Positions 1-13,817 of a DNA stretch of 64,000 nt are shown here, piece after piece (position 1 is the first letter of the stretch; each line of letters begins with the position of its first letter). The DNA comes from Nautilus pompilius (taxonomy: Eukaryota > Mollusca > Cephalopoda > Nautilida > Nautilidae), in NCBI GenBank assembly GCA_018389105.1, contig JACATO010001526.1:81232-145231 (forward strand). Direction: 5' to 3'. Both the position numbers and the translations under genes were made by a program. The notes under the pieces were generated by a model that was not told the origin of the DNA, ran no database searches, and worked only from the letters and a program-made list of their open reading frames with translations.

Positions 1-1204
1 ATCCCAGTAGATTCTCCCGTAAGCTGCTGTTGATTGTTTTTCGGCACATCGGTCAGCTGACGTAGATATTTCATCCAGGTGATCAGGAACCGGGATGTTT
101 GATTAAAAAAAAAAACACAAAAGTAAATATATCCACATTGCACGGTGGAGTTCCTCGAATTTCGCGATGATAATGATGAGAATGTTCCAGACAACTTTTC
201 TCTTACCATCAGAGTAAACACACGGACCGCGAGTGGAGGATGTACATCCTCCGCACGTGCGGAGAACGGGTAGGGTGAGATTGATTTCTTATAAAGGTAC
301 CTCGCAAAACTGGTATTTTATACCTGGCGCAGAGAATGCAATCAACTTTCCGCGTTTGGAAGTCGCTATAGGTCGAGTGTTGTTTGAAAAAAAATCGGCA
401 CCTGTGTATCGTCTAATCACGTGATACACAAGAAGCCCGTCAGGGCTGGAATTTTCGATACCAGTTAACCCCGAACGGACCGACTTGACATATTTCGGGG
501 CCATGTCTGTGACGTTTAACTATGTCTTAAGCGGCCACCGCGGACCAGGTGACTAACCCATTAGTTTATAATACCGTACCAGGTTTACTTTCCTAACTGA
601 AATTCATTACGGTCACAGATACAGCGGACTTCGGAACAGTCGGTTCTATTTATCCATCCTCAATACCATCTGGATGTGTTTAACGACCCTGACCACGGGT
701 TGTTGTTTGGGACCCCTGTAGCACCCTTTCTGGTCTAAATGGGCGTGTCTCCTGATATTTCTCGGATCATACTGAAGTGTTCTGCCTCGAGCTGGAGTCC
801 CAGACTTAGTCTTCGAACGGTCAGGTCTATACTAGGCGAAAAAAAATAACGGATGTGACGGACGACTCTCAACAATTTCTGAGACAAAATTCACAAAATG
901 TATAATAAAAAGTAATTAATTAATGGTAAAATAAACATATTTAATAACGGCTTGGAGTCTGCTTTCATACCATTTATTTCTATTCTACTCGAACTCTAGA
1001 GCGTAATTCAGATGAAATCGAATATATTATAACTTAGCTCCAACCCAGTTCTTGAGTCAATAATCGACAGATTTCGATCAGTTACAGACAAACTTAATAA
1101 TACAAAAATCTACCAAACTGATCTGTAGAGAAGATTCGTTTATCGCCATCTTTGTAAACCAAAGTATTTCGTTTTTATTTTTGCTATTTTAACACACTCC
1201 ATAC
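1..1204. other. Intergenic DNA, nothing recognised
   Basis: Only short open frames on both strands. The second half is AT-rich. Confidence 0.55.
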
Positions 1205-1748
1205 ATTCAAACACACAGATGCAAACATACTCCCTAACAAAACTCCCACACGGACGCACATATACATACACACTCACACACACACTCACACTCAAACACA
1301 CAGAGGCACACACATACACATACTCCCTAACACAAACTCCCACACGGACGCACATATACATAACACTCACACACACTCACACTCAAACACAGAGGCACAC
1401 ACACACACACCACACACACACTCACACACATACACATACTCCCTAACAAAACTCCCACACGGAAGCACATATACATACACACCCACACATACACACTCAC
1501 ACACACACTCACACTCAAACACACAGAGGCACACACACTCACACACACACTCACACACACACACTCACACACATACACATACTCCCTAACACAAACTCCC
1601 ACACGGACGCACATATACATACACACTCACACACACACTCACACTCACACACACAGAGGCACACACATACACATACTCCCTAACACAAACTCCCACACGG
1701 ACGCACATATACATAACACTCACACACACTCACACTCAAACACAGAGG

Positions 1749-1779
<31 letters not shown>

Positions 1780-2331
1780 ACATACACATACTCCCTAACA
1801 AAACTCCCACACGGAAGCACATATACATACACACTCACACACATACTCACACTCAAACACACAGAGGCACACACATACACATACTCCCTAACACAAACTC
1901 CCACACGGACGCACATATACATACACACTCACACACACACTCACACTCAAACACACAGAGGCACACCACACTCACACACATACACATACTCCCTAACACA
2001 AACTCCCACACGGACGCACATATACATACACACTCACACACACAGAGGCACACACACTCACACACATACACATACTCCCTAACACAAACTCCCACACGGA
2101 CGCACATATACATACACACTCACACTCAAACACACAGAGGCACACACACGCACTGACACACATACACATACTCCCTAACACAAACTCCCACACGGACGCA
2201 CATATACATACACACTCACACACACACTCACACTCAACACACAGAGGCACCACATACACATACTCCCTAACACAAACTCCCACACGGACGCACATATACA
2301 TACACACTCACACACACGCGCGCGCGCGCGC
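1205..2331. repeat. CA-rich minisatellite ending in (CG)n
   Basis: Eleven copies of a segment containing actccctaac and cccacacgg are separated by (CA)-rich DNA, at spacings of 86-145 bases (starts near 1230, 1322, 1438, 1583, 1674, 1789, 1884, 1988, 2074, 2168, 2260). The array closes with an alternating CG run at 2317-2331. Cys/Val-rich or Thr/His-rich open frames across it are repeat artefacts. Confidence 0.93.
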
Positions 2332-4578
2332 TCGAATGATATTTCAAAAAACAAATCATTTCTCTAAGTTTAACCTTTATTAACTAAAGTCACAGCCGGT
2401 TTCTTGTCCACCCGATGCACAGAATAGATGTCGATGTTTCCGCTCGGCGATGCACGAGCAGCTGGGGTCTGGCTGCTGGACGCTGTCCCAGGAGGAAGAT
2501 CAGCTACTGCACGCAGAGACTCGGCACAGTTTCAGTGCTGCGCTTCACTCTCCTGTCATAGGGTCTGAAAGTGATAGGAAACAGGTGTTGCTTCTCCGTA
2601 ATCATCTGCATCAGTGTGACATCCCGGAGAACCCTCACTGGCTGCAGCAGGAAGGCGGCCTTTAGACGCGATGTCGGCATGACGCGGTCTCTGCGATTTT
2701 TTTAAGATCGAAAGGTAAGTTTGAATGAAGCCGTACGTTCGGACAATTCTTTGTCACCACCCCCCCTCCCACCCTCGGTGACCTACAGCCACAAGGTCAG
2801 AGCCTCGTTGTAGTCATCGGCAAAGTCGCCTCTGGACTCATGCGGCCCTACTTCCGGGGCTCCCACTTCTAACGGAAGCTTTACGACATCGCAGCAAACA
2901 AATCGTTTATTTATCAACCTGTACTGGCTCCAGTTAAATTAAATTGGCACTCGAGCTGTTAGATCATTTTCTTCCAGTAATGCAGCGAATGGACATCTCT
3001 CTGCGATGCCTTCTCGTCTAATCCGATTCAAAGCTCGACAGTCTGTACTCCTTCATACATGAGAACATTTAATTTAGGAGAAGACCCAGAATTTCCATAG
3101 GACGCAGATCATTCTTCTGGACGCCGATTTATGGATGCAAACGTCTATTCCACAGTTTCTCCGTTGTCCATACAGCAAAACCAGTTTCGCTCTGGTTCTT
3201 CTCATCGCAAAACGACCCGCTTGTTCTGACAACTTAGCTTCAAACGTGAGCGACTAACAGGCTGGAAAGTTAGCACCTTTGCCGTCAGGGACCACCACCT
3301 CTGCAGACTTCTGTTTACCCGTTCCGCGCCATCAAACAAAGGCACCGTGGCACAGTTTCTGTACAGGTCTTTCATCCATCAAACAGCAAAGATAATTCAC
3401 CTTTATCAGGAACTCATAGTTTCAGTAACTTTCGCTCTAAAAAGGTTGTAAATAGAAAAAAAAAAGGCTAGAAAGAGAAAAAAAATAATATCGGAAGCAA
3501 AGTCCATTGTTTAATATCACAGCAGCAGTACTTAGGTGATTCCACCAGATTGAAAAGATTAATGTAATAAAGCCATGTCTTCAGGGGACTCTGGTAGTAT
3601 TTTTCAGTCTGCACTTATCTGTACTTTCTATCTTTAACTTTGCTATACGCGAGAAATGGTTTTGTTTATTTCTCCATTTCGATTACAGACAACTTTGTCC
3701 TTGTTGAGTGTAAACCGAAAGTAAAACATAATCCATATGTTTACGTAAAGCCATTATTACATATTATCCTTGGCTGGGTCCTCCGCCGAAGATTCATATC
3801 TGGTTCCGTCTCGCTTACTGAGTATTGCACACACCGGTGGCTTGTAATTTTTGTAAACAGAGATCAAGTCGAACGAGATAAGATGCAAATATTTACCGCG
3901 TTAAACTTCAGAACCGGCTGACGATTTCCAGAATTGGTTGGGCCGCATCTCCGTCAGCAGATAGCGATTGGTTCTGGTAAACAGTTGGTAGAGGCAAGAG
4001 AGAGGAAGAATATACACCGAGACAAGAAAAAGGAAATATTTGTGTTTAGATTTGCTTGTTCTATTAAGAGTCCAACAGAGCCGACAACGACATTGGGCTG
4101 TCCCATTTGGCCTTGGAACGAGGGTGAAAATGCGTCAAGACGAACAGTTTTTATCGCTACAACATTTGGTGTAGCGACACGTGTCCCATCAGTCAGCGCC
4201 ATCTAGATGTTACCTTCGGTATCTGGTTGGCGAGGCACCGAGATTTACAAAATACAAGGCTTTTTAAAAAAATTTCAGATTTCGTTCAGAAAACTCCTTT
4301 GTATTATTAGTCATTACACCGCACAAAATCATTCCTCTCCTCAGATACTACGTCCGTTTAGAATAATAATGAATGTTTAGCTCTCGCGAATATCAGATTA
4401 ACTTTTCTTCAAAATCTTTATCATGTTTTGTTTTTTTTTCTTTTCATTTAGTTATTGTTCAGCTAATCTTCCTTCCTATTTTACGATCGTATATCTACCA
4501 AATAAGTTTCGACATCTGATAGTAAATTTCTACAATAGGTTATTGCGAAACATCTATATTTTAATTCGCGTCAAATTA

Positions 4579-4617
4579 GTATTATTATTATTATAGTAGT
4601 AGTAGTAGTAGTAGTAG
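4579..4617. repeat. (ATT)n(AGT)n microsatellite
   Basis: A run of ATT triplets changes into AGT triplets, consistent with a point change spreading by slippage. Confidence 0.9.
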
Positions 4618-5371
4618 GTCAGTTATATACGAATCCAACTGTTCCTTGAAAACAATATGCCCTTACTGCTGAACGAGAGATCGATTCGTTGCTTGTTTAC
4701 CCAACTTTTTTATAGCCATATCTTCCACCCACTACATGTAATGGCCTGGTAATAGACAGAAAATTCTTCGCAGTTTTTCTGAACATCTTTATTTACTTCA
4801 GCCTTGATGATGTTACCAGAAGCGCTACAGAGACTCCGCTTGTTTGCTATTTTTCGCCGCCGTAGAACTAAAGCTTATTAAAGCCAGCAACGAATTGGCT
4901 GATTTGCTCGAGATACTAAGATAAATGCAGCAGGTTATAATCTTTTCAATAAATGACAAGTCTAACATTCCCCCAAGAATACATAACCTATTAGATGACA
5001 CAGTGGTAAGTAGCACTGTTACCATGGGATACCAGTACACAGGTATCTTTTTTGGTACTGCTTTGAAATAAATTAGAAAGACAGGTATGCTGAAATCTAA
5101 AATTTAGAAATATGTCCCTTACCCAGTCAGTAAGAATGTTTTAGAACTTGGGGAAAATTATGAATCATTTTCCATGTAAAAGTAATCCACAGGTAACATT
5201 CAAAAGCAAAATTATTCAATTCGTTCGTGTCAGTTACCGATTTACTTTTTCTGGCCTTTACGATACTGAAAGAAAAAATAACATTATTTACACCATCCCG
5301 TTCCTAGCTGCCAATAATTTCGTATAAAATTCCACGGTTTAAGAGTCGGACAAGAAAACAAAGAAGTCGAT

Positions 5372-5480
5372 AGTAAGCTATTGGATTGCCATGGTTAATG
5401 ATCCGAGTTCGAATCTAGATCGATACCGGATTCGTTTGGCGAATCTCCCCGCGAGCCTTTCTCCGGCTGCATCTGGTAGA
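5372..5480 (+). mobile_element. tRNA-derived SINE-like segment
   Basis: The segment contains ccatggttaa and a B-box-like gagttcgaatct (about 5405-5416), followed by agatcgataccgg. The B-box region aligns with the minus-strand segment at 57111-57127. No tail or target duplication was identified. Confidence 0.4.
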
Positions 5481-6702
5481 GGGTCCGCGGAGAATTCTTG
5501 GATGGCTGGCAGCTGCCATCGCTCGCTTGTTCACCGAGTCTGATGGTCAACACCTCCCATTATAATTCCTCGCTGTGAGATGACCTTATACCTCGAGGAA
5601 AGGGCAGTGAATGTTTGACTCTTTAGCCGCCTAGTTATTTAGCTGATGCTACTACTGTCGTGGCAGTGGATATGACGCACTTGCCACTAGAATGGAAGAC
5701 AACTCATCTCGACTGATTAAGAGTTTCAAACCACAGTTAAAGCTTCTCTGCAACAGTCAAACTAAATATTTTAAACCCCCCCTTTCGCTCTTCCTCTATT
5801 TTTTTCAAAATCCTTAACGCACTGTCAAGTGAAAATCGTGATCAGTTATTGACTCCCGATTTTATATAACTGAATTCCACTACAATACTGATGTCAAGAG
5901 ACTGCAAGTGGAAATCAGTCGGGTTTTGGTGCTAGTTATCAGGGAAGCTGGGCCGGATTTTAAATGGGAGTGGACAGAAGTTGAGCACGGATTACTTATC
6001 GGTGTTTATGTCGAGCTAGAATCCTTGACGTAATGGCGCTGACTCAGAAGACATGTGGATAGGCCATTCCTAGTGCTGCATATTTTATGTGACAGGCGTC
6101 GTTGTGATAAATTTGTCTTCTTTGACAGGAGAGCGCCATGTCGCGCCCTCGTGCGCTCGTTCGCTTGATTTTTGCACAAATATACTATATTTTTGATCAT
6201 CAACGATCTTATGAATTCTAAAATGAAAAAAAAAAACAAAGACCCACACTGGTTTAACCAGGCTCAGGTAGCCGGTACAGAGTGGTCAGTTCAGGGATTT
6301 ACTGCCCTTTCTACACGGTCGGAGACATTTAATGGGTTTATTGCCGCATAAACTTGGGCTTAATTAACAGACCGTCAGCATAGCAGTTGGAGTCAGGTGA
6401 CCTGAGCATTACATGGGTCCGGAAAAGAAAGCTTATGATGGCGGAGAGTGCCTCCCTCATTAAAGCTCCACTGACCGGGTCACCCGGTGCACGAGGAAGC
6501 ACGGTTCCCATGACACCGAGACTCGCAGCCAACAGGTGTTCCAATTTAAATGCTCGATAGTGTAGCTAAATTGGAGATAAAGACAAAGATTTTGGGAAAG
6601 TTTCATGTTTAAGAACAATTATTACGGCTTCTGTTGTTTTAATTACGTGAACAGACTGGCAAGGAAGACAAGTGGTCAGGGCGGCTATTCTTAGAAGAAG
6701 AA

Positions 6703-6729
6703 CAACAACAACAACAACGACGACGACAA
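6703..6729. repeat. (AAC)n(GAC)n microsatellite
   Basis: Short tandem triplets aac then gac. Confidence 0.85.
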
Positions 6730-7948
6730 GCAAATAATCCTAGATCCAAGGAAATTCATTTATTTTGTAAGGGATTAAAATTATCTTTTTTTATATATTT
6801 GAATTTAACGAAATCACAGACGTAAGTGGTTAAAGAGATTTCACAAATCCGGCCGGATGCCGCGGTAGAAGGAGAGATGAGCCTGAAGACTTCGAGTATG
6901 GCTATCACCGACTGGACAGTTCTGCTTCGAATGGGACGGAGAGAAATTACTTCAGCAGAACCTCTAATCACAAGATCTGTTATTGTTTTAAATTTTCCTA
7001 TTAGTTCCTCCCGAACTAGTTACCTTCCCTTCAATAACTGGTTGTTTCAGCACTGTTTAGAATTTTACACAGCTATTGCCAAAACTACCCTTTACCTTAA
7101 TGCCGAGGATTCTGGGGTTTTGAAAGTTGTTTTAAGTGTTTGTTAACAGAAAATGTTTCTTAAAATTTAAAACCCTGCTGTTATAGTACTTAGGCTTTGA
7201 CTAAGGCATCGATCACGGCTTGGTATTCTAAGAGAAAAGTTTTTTAAAATTTAGTAATGGATGTAATACGGGTGAAACGAACCACCGACGACTTCCCTTA
7301 TGGCCGTGATACATATAGGCGGATTCACGCAGCTCCGAACAGTTAATCGGTGTCTTCCACCCGGCCCCTGACCGTGACGATCTCGCAGCCCAGGGGAAGA
7401 TTCATCGCCAGCTTTTTAGCGATGCCTTTATCTACCGGACCGCATTCCGCATACGTCAAAGTCTATTGACCGTGCTGTTGTCACGATTGTTGGGCCTCTA
7501 CATATTAATAGATTTACGCCATATCTGACGTGATTCGCGGGAAGGGAGGATTGTTAACGAGATCGGTTCGCCCACGGAATCACCGCCACAAAGCCGACTG
7601 ACGTCACGAGATAGTGGGACAGAGAAAGCCTCGGTGCTGCAGTTCAATTAGCAGCCACGAGTTAGAATTCGAACTAAGCCAGATATCGGAGAAATGCGAA
7701 TTCTCGCCGCGGGACCATCGTCAGGCGAGTCCTCCTGAACGAAAGATATTCTCGCAAAACTCAACAGACTTCAGCAGGACTGTCATGGAAACGACAACAA
7801 TTTTATAACGGGGATAAAAGCTCGTCAAGTGCGTGATTACGATACATATACAAGTAAAACACTTATGGTCTTCATCTGCAACATAAACGAGTTTTCTTAG
7901 AGAGATGCAAAGGAGCCATTGTGTACTTGTTCTTCATGTTTTGTGGCT

Positions 7949-8845
7949 GCGCGCGCGCGCGCGCGTGTGTGTAATTTTCTGTATTTGTGTGTAATTATTA
8001 TGTATTAATGTGTGAGTGTAATTGTGTGTATTTGTGTGTGTAATTGTGTGAGTGTAATTTTGTGTATTTGTGTGTGTAATTGTGTATTGTAATTGTGTGT
8101 ATTTGTGTGTGTGTGTGTGTAATTGTGTGAGTGTAATTTTGTGTATTTGTGTGTGTAATTGTGTGAGTGTAATTTTGTGTATTTGTGTGTGTAATTGTGT
8201 ATTGTAATTGTGTGTATTTGTGTGTAATTGTGTGAGTGTAATTTTGTGTATTTGTGTGAGTGTAATTTTGTGTATTTGTGTGTGTAATTGTGTGTGTAAT
8301 TGTATGAGTGTAATTTTGTGTATTCGTGTGTGTGTGTTTGTACACGTGTGTAATTATGTATGTATTATTGTGTGAGTGTAATTTTGTGTATTTGTGTGTG
8401 TTTGTATGTATGAGTGTAATTTTGTTTGTTTGTGTGTGTTTGTATGTGTGTGTAATTGTATGAGTGTAATTTTGTTTATTTGTGTGTGTAATTGTGTATG
8501 TGGAATTGTGTGAGTGTAATTGTGTGCGTTTGTGTGTGTGCTTGTATATGTGTGTAATTATCTATGTATTATTGTGTGAGTGTAATTGTGTGAGTGTATT
8601 TGTGTGCGTTTGTGTGTGTTTGTGTAATTGTGTATACTTGTGTGCTTGTTTGTGTATCCGTCTGTGTAGTTGTGTGCCTACGCAGGTGTTTTGGTGTTGT
8701 CTGTGTGCGTATTTTCCATGTGTATTTGTGGTGTGTGCGTATGTATCTCTATGAGTTTGTGTATCTAAGTGTGTGTGAGTATTTACGTTTGTGTGGCTGT
8801 GTCTGTGTTTGTACACGTGTATTGTAAGTGTACGTCTTTCTCTGA
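7949..8845. repeat. (GC)n tract followed by TG-rich minisatellite
   Basis: An alternating GC run (7949-7965) passes directly into an array of gtgtgtaattgtgtgagtgt-type units that degenerates toward 8845. It is a mirror of the 1205-2331 array in layout. Open frames across it are artefacts. Confidence 0.92.
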
Positions 8846-9554
8846 GTGTGTAGCAGCTCGCTAAGAAAACGATTAACGGAAGACGAGAGTAAAAAGACGC
8901 AATACTCCGTTATCATCCATTTCGCACCGAGCGGGTTAGGGTTAATACGAATCTATTTGCACGGCCGAGAGATTTCTTTGGCGAATAAAGTGACAAACTT
9001 CAAAGAGAATGTGCGGCCAACTCGGTCTTTTCGTCGAAATCTCTTAATCACTTCTTTCTACTTAGGAAACAAACAAAGAAAAAAAGTCAGTCTTCAATTG
9101 GCTACCTTCAAATAATAATAATATATGTACGTATTCAAGTTAGACTATAATCTTTGACGGTTTTTATAATATATTTGTTTATTAAAGTAATTTTTTACAC
9201 GGAGCTACACACGAAAGGAGGAGGTAAAGGTTTTGCTGGTTTGAAGATGTGGGAGGAAAGTGAATTTCTGCTTGTTGTCGTCAAACACCGCGCGATCGAT
9301 CGGTCCGCTGACGATGTAAGATTGCACCATCGTGTGATAGATCAGAAATAATCGTATTCTATTAAAGCAATCAATTGTGTTTTCACTGACGTTCCACCTG
9401 TACAGGTGTGCGCCGAAGTCGGGCGGCTCTGAGCGGGGAACACGCAGGCGATTCTTGCAGCACAACCGGAATCTCCCCTGTCTAAAGAGGTTCAGCCCCC
9501 GAGATCTTTATTATCCAGATATCCCTTTCTTTACTAGTCCCGACTCCATTCCTT

Positions 9555-9573
9555 TTGTTGTTGTTGTTGTTGT
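9555..9573. repeat. (TTG)n microsatellite
   Basis: Six tandem TTG units. Confidence 0.85.
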
Positions 9574-11027
9574 GGAAAAGACCACGGGTTTTATAGAAAA
9601 AGGCAAAGAAAGAGAAGAAAAAATCTGCCCGTTGGACTAGCTGTCTAGACCCCACCTCCAACCCCGCAGAGAATCTAAGTAGGGGTTTCGGATCCGCTTA
9701 CGACGCCCCGTTTTAATATCGTTTTCACTCACCCGTCTAGAAAGCAGTTACTCGTGAGGGAAGATTTAATTAAAACAATCTTGAATCCATCCTCGTATAA
9801 TACTGTCTGTCTCCCCGAAACCTACGCCGCATCAGGGCGGCTGAGTACAAAAAACCCAAGGCTTGGAAAGTAAAAGCTTTTCTCCGTTAGCCGCTATCCC
9901 CCTGCGAGACGGAAGTGCTCCAAAACCATTTCGTCCAGAACATCTGACAATGACCCGGAAGTGCCGTGTGGACGACCGAAAGTCTCTCCCAGACGTTTCC
10001 AGATTAAATTATTCGGGATAAATCTGAAACTCTCCCCCTCCCCTCCACCCACTAGAAAATCTACTTTAGCTGAGATTTCTGTCTGTCCGGTTTGGAAAGA
10101 ACCTGAACGGAGTAGGCGTGAAGACCCTTCTGCGATAAACGCTCTGGCGGCTTTTGGTTGGAACTGGCCGAAAGTGGGAGCTTCCTTCCGAGGTCTGCGG
10201 CCCCGGTGAGAGAGAGAGAGGGAGGGATCTGACGATGGCCGGAGAGTGTGGGCTAAACGGGTGCTATAATAACAAAAGGGGGGGCTGTTCACGTTTAGGG
10301 TTTTGGAGTTCTCGATAATTGTCGGGGAGAAGCTGCGTTTACATCTCTGACCTTACAAGAATCTAGAAAAATATTGAAAATTTTAGTATTCATTTGACAG
10401 GGATCCGGTTAAAATATTTGGCCAGGCTTGGTAAGGATTTTACAAACTGCCTGAGCTCCGTTCATCACCCACCCCTCCTCCGACCAGAGATCTAATTCTT
10501 GAAGCGACTAGGAAGCGTCCTGACATAGGCCGAGGAGCCGTAAAAAGGTATTGCCGCTCGAAGACAGACAACCAGCTGTCGTGGCGCAGCATCAATCTAA
10601 CAGAGATAATGAAGCCTTGGAAGCCAATAAGTCCCAAGTGGTTATTAAGCTTTGACGGACAGCTGACGATCGCATCTGCACGTGTTTCCACTCTGAGGCC
10701 GATATTGCATTTATTACTGATATCGTCTCTTCTTCTTCTTTAAACCTCCCTCCTGATACTCTTTTCATCTTCCCTGCGATTAACGTCAATTATGGCTTCC
10801 GTTGCCAAGCCACGGAGAAGGTCGAACCAGAGCAGAATCATCAGCCCCGCCCGGTTCTTAGAGCACCAACAGTTTTTCGTTTAACTTTTTTCTCGATAAG
10901 AAAGAAAAGAAAAGAAAATTCGTGTATAAATGGAAAACAAACGCAATTTTACTGCTGTTGTTGAGAGTACAGTTGGAGATGAAACCCGGCTTCTGCACGA
11001 CGCTAATCAGACCGCGTCCCGTTTTCA

Positions 11028-11160
11028 TTGGCGACCCGGTGGAGCCGAACTACTAAGTTTGAGGGCCGGGGTTCGAATCTCGGTTGAGCCAGGCTCGTTT
11101 TGGCATTGTACCTCCCTTTCCGGTTTCTTCCCACATCTTAAAAATAAAGAATTCAATTCT
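11028..11160 (+). mobile_element. tRNA-derived SINE-like segment
   Basis: tggcgacccgg resembles an A box, and ggttcgaatct at 11070-11080 is a good B box at a tRNA-like distance. The segment ends cccacatcttaaaaataaag, which resembles part of 33360-33380. Confidence 0.45.
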
Positions 11161-13777
11161 TAGCAGTTTTTCTTCGGGAGGGAATTATACTAATTTCAAA
11201 AAATGGAGAATTCTTCTTAGCATTTACAGCAGCGATATCCGACAGTTTAGCATCTCAGCCGCATAGATAACGAAGTAAAATTTGACAAACTCTTACCTCT
11301 CTCTGTTTATGAACGTATTTTATTTTTTTTAAAATAAAATCATTTACCTTAAAGGGATAAACAAAGAAAAGGAGAGTTCAACTCGATCAAGTTGTTTATT
11401 TCTTCTTTTTTCTATGAAAGCTCTTTGCGTTCTGTTTAAAACTTATTTTAAGTTTGTTACAAGATCCTTCGGTAGCGGGAAATATATTCGGCATGAGAAT
11501 ACTTTAAAACAATTGTCGATGATGACCAGACAGAAAGTATGTAATATTAGCTTGGGGTGAATCAAGAACGTACGTTACATTTGTGGCCAGCATCCCGTTG
11601 TTATCGTTATTCGCTTAAATACCGAACTACTTGTGTATGGAGCGTGCATTGTAAAGTGCGTGTCTCCGACTGAGCTAACAACGATATTCTAAGTAGAATG
11701 TAGACAAGAAGTGTATTGTTCATTGACTCTACGAACCTAAACTAATACAGTATCAGGTATTTTTTATGGTAATTATTATCACTTTAAAAGAAGAATTCCA
11801 TATTTACATACAAACTCAGCAATGAGAAATAAAAGCCAACTTTGACATGACGTTTACTGTCAGTTACCGGTGAAGATGGACTTTACATGGTGCTAACCTG
11901 AACATTAAAGACACTTTGTTTTGTGCATTAGAGAGAATGTGTTTTTGTTTATTCTGCCTGTGTTACCATTTGAACATATCTATGTATTCAGTGTGATCTT
12001 ATTTAGTGAAGCTCTTCTATCGAAAAAATCCTGAGGATAAGGCAGCTTGTCGAAATACTGGTGCGCAAGTTATCTGTAACTCTACACAAGCTCGCTGACT
12101 TGAGTGCGTTCGTGGTTCGGTGATCGTACAGATAGCAGGTGCGCGCGCCCGCGCGTGCTTGTACTCGATTCCGGACTCCGACTAAGATAGCAGACAAACC
12201 CTCGTTGCTTCATGTTCAATTATGTCTTCTAATTCCAAATTTGAAAGTTTGGAAACTTTGACAAATGGCCCTTTTCCATAGTCAGCTGAGCAGTCGCATC
12301 GGTCGAGCCTGTTCCTCTCCATCCATCTTTGTCAAACAGCCAGGTCGTGCGAAGTGCTGAAGATGAAATATTCAAGGTTTTTGTGGGAGACGGGACTACG
12401 TGTTAGAGATTTCTTTCAAGAATTATGCTCTGTTCTTATGGTGCTGTGATGCTAAATACTAAAAAAAAAACCTCACTTGTGAAAATAAACCAGTGTAATG
12501 CATTAACCCTTTCAATTGTAGTTTTACCGATAAACGGTAATATTGGTAAGAAATCGACATCTTTGGAGCGTAAATGATCTTACCTTTTCAAAAAAAACGA
12601 CTCACTTTTTCCCACAAAGTGGAACAGTTAGATCGAAAAGCTATTTATTGGAAAGAAGTCGATTTGTAAGCGAAACCAACTTTTCATTTGGAGACCGTCG
12701 ATCTCTCTCAATAGTGAGACCAGTAAACTGATATTTTACTTGTTTACTTACTTCGGAAATATTTGGCTAGGATAATGATCTGGAATATCTAGAAATAACG
12801 ATTAAAGTAAAACAAAACAAACTCCAGAGTTAGCAGCGATATTAAGAAGCAGAAGAAAAAAAATTTTTTTTTTTAAAGTTTGCAATCGTTATTTGAGACA
12901 CCCAACAATTCCATGCTATTGGAGAACCAATGCAGTTAGAAACATGCATGTCAGAAACAAAATACCAGGTTCAGTGACTCCAGAGATGAAGCAGCAACGC
13001 CCTTCATCCTGGTCTCCGGTTTTACATTTCATATATAGGATTATTCTAAAACATAAGTGCAAAAGGAAGAAAGCGTATTGTATACTATTACTGATAACCT
13101 AATTTATGTTCATGACTCATAAAATTACGATATCGGAAAGGTTTTGCTAATATTACCAAGAACGCAATTGTTATCTTTGCTTGTTGACGTGCAGAATCAC
13201 TTCTGTTGGGCAACTTCTTTTGATGAAGTTACACTTGACGTTGAATACTCTAATTAATGAGAATACTATAACCCAAACAGATATAACTACCGGAAATGGT
13301 AGTGCAAGTCTAAGCAGATTTACGAATAGCTGAAGCAGTTCTTTCATTTAGTTCGTAGCTAACGCGTGCGTCGCGCCTTGGTTAGCAATTTTGCATGTTT
13401 GCTATCATGTTGGTTGCCGCATCCCACGACTGTACCAGAGAACTCACATCTTGGCATATCTCCGTCAGGGCTCTTCATAAAGGTTTGCCAGATTTTGGAA
13501 AGTCTCTACGTTTTCCTGACAGTCTGGATAATTTCAATTACCGAGCTTCCCCATAATCCGGCTATAAATATATCCAAACAAATTAGAAGTTTAATATTTG
13601 ACGAGCCTTTGATAAATCTTAGCTTCTTTTTTTGGAAATGGTTTTAATACTTTTTTCTTCTCAAACAAAAAAAGGATTTAATTATATTTACGGAACTTAC
13701 GTATGGAGTAAATACATGGAATGGTTATATAAAGGAAACCGTGGATAGCTGTTTTGTGTAAGATGTTATAGCACCCG

Positions 13778-13817
13778 ACGTCATATACTTTCGATCGAAG
13801 GACAAAGTATATGACGT
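13778..13817. repeat. 14-bp inverted repeat at the left edge of the 32-bp array
   Basis: acgtcatatacttt (13778-13791) and its exact complement (13804-13817) flank a 12-base spacer that itself contains the palindrome tcgatcga. The right arm is the start of the minisatellite. Confidence 0.9.

Larger units (their letters stand above)
2332..7948. other. Intergenic DNA with small repeats
   Basis: No gene was recognised. The segment 2390-2900 has higher G+C and codon-like stretches on the minus strand, but the frames stop quickly. It contains two microsatellites and one SINE-like copy, listed separately. Confidence 0.5.
8846..13777. other. Intergenic DNA
   Basis: No gene was recognised. It contains GC-richer parts at 9890-10210 with spurious overlapping frames, and the SINE-like copy at 11028. 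Confidence 0.5.

Noticed and set aside
1140-2307. Cys/Val-rich and Thr/His-rich open frames
   Set aside because: These are translations of the CA-rich minisatellite, like those across 7998-8827.
2397-2520. Minus-strand CSC...FC pattern reminiscent of a TIMP N-terminus
   Set aside because: The spacing is off by one, the following conserved residues are absent, and stops occur on both sides.
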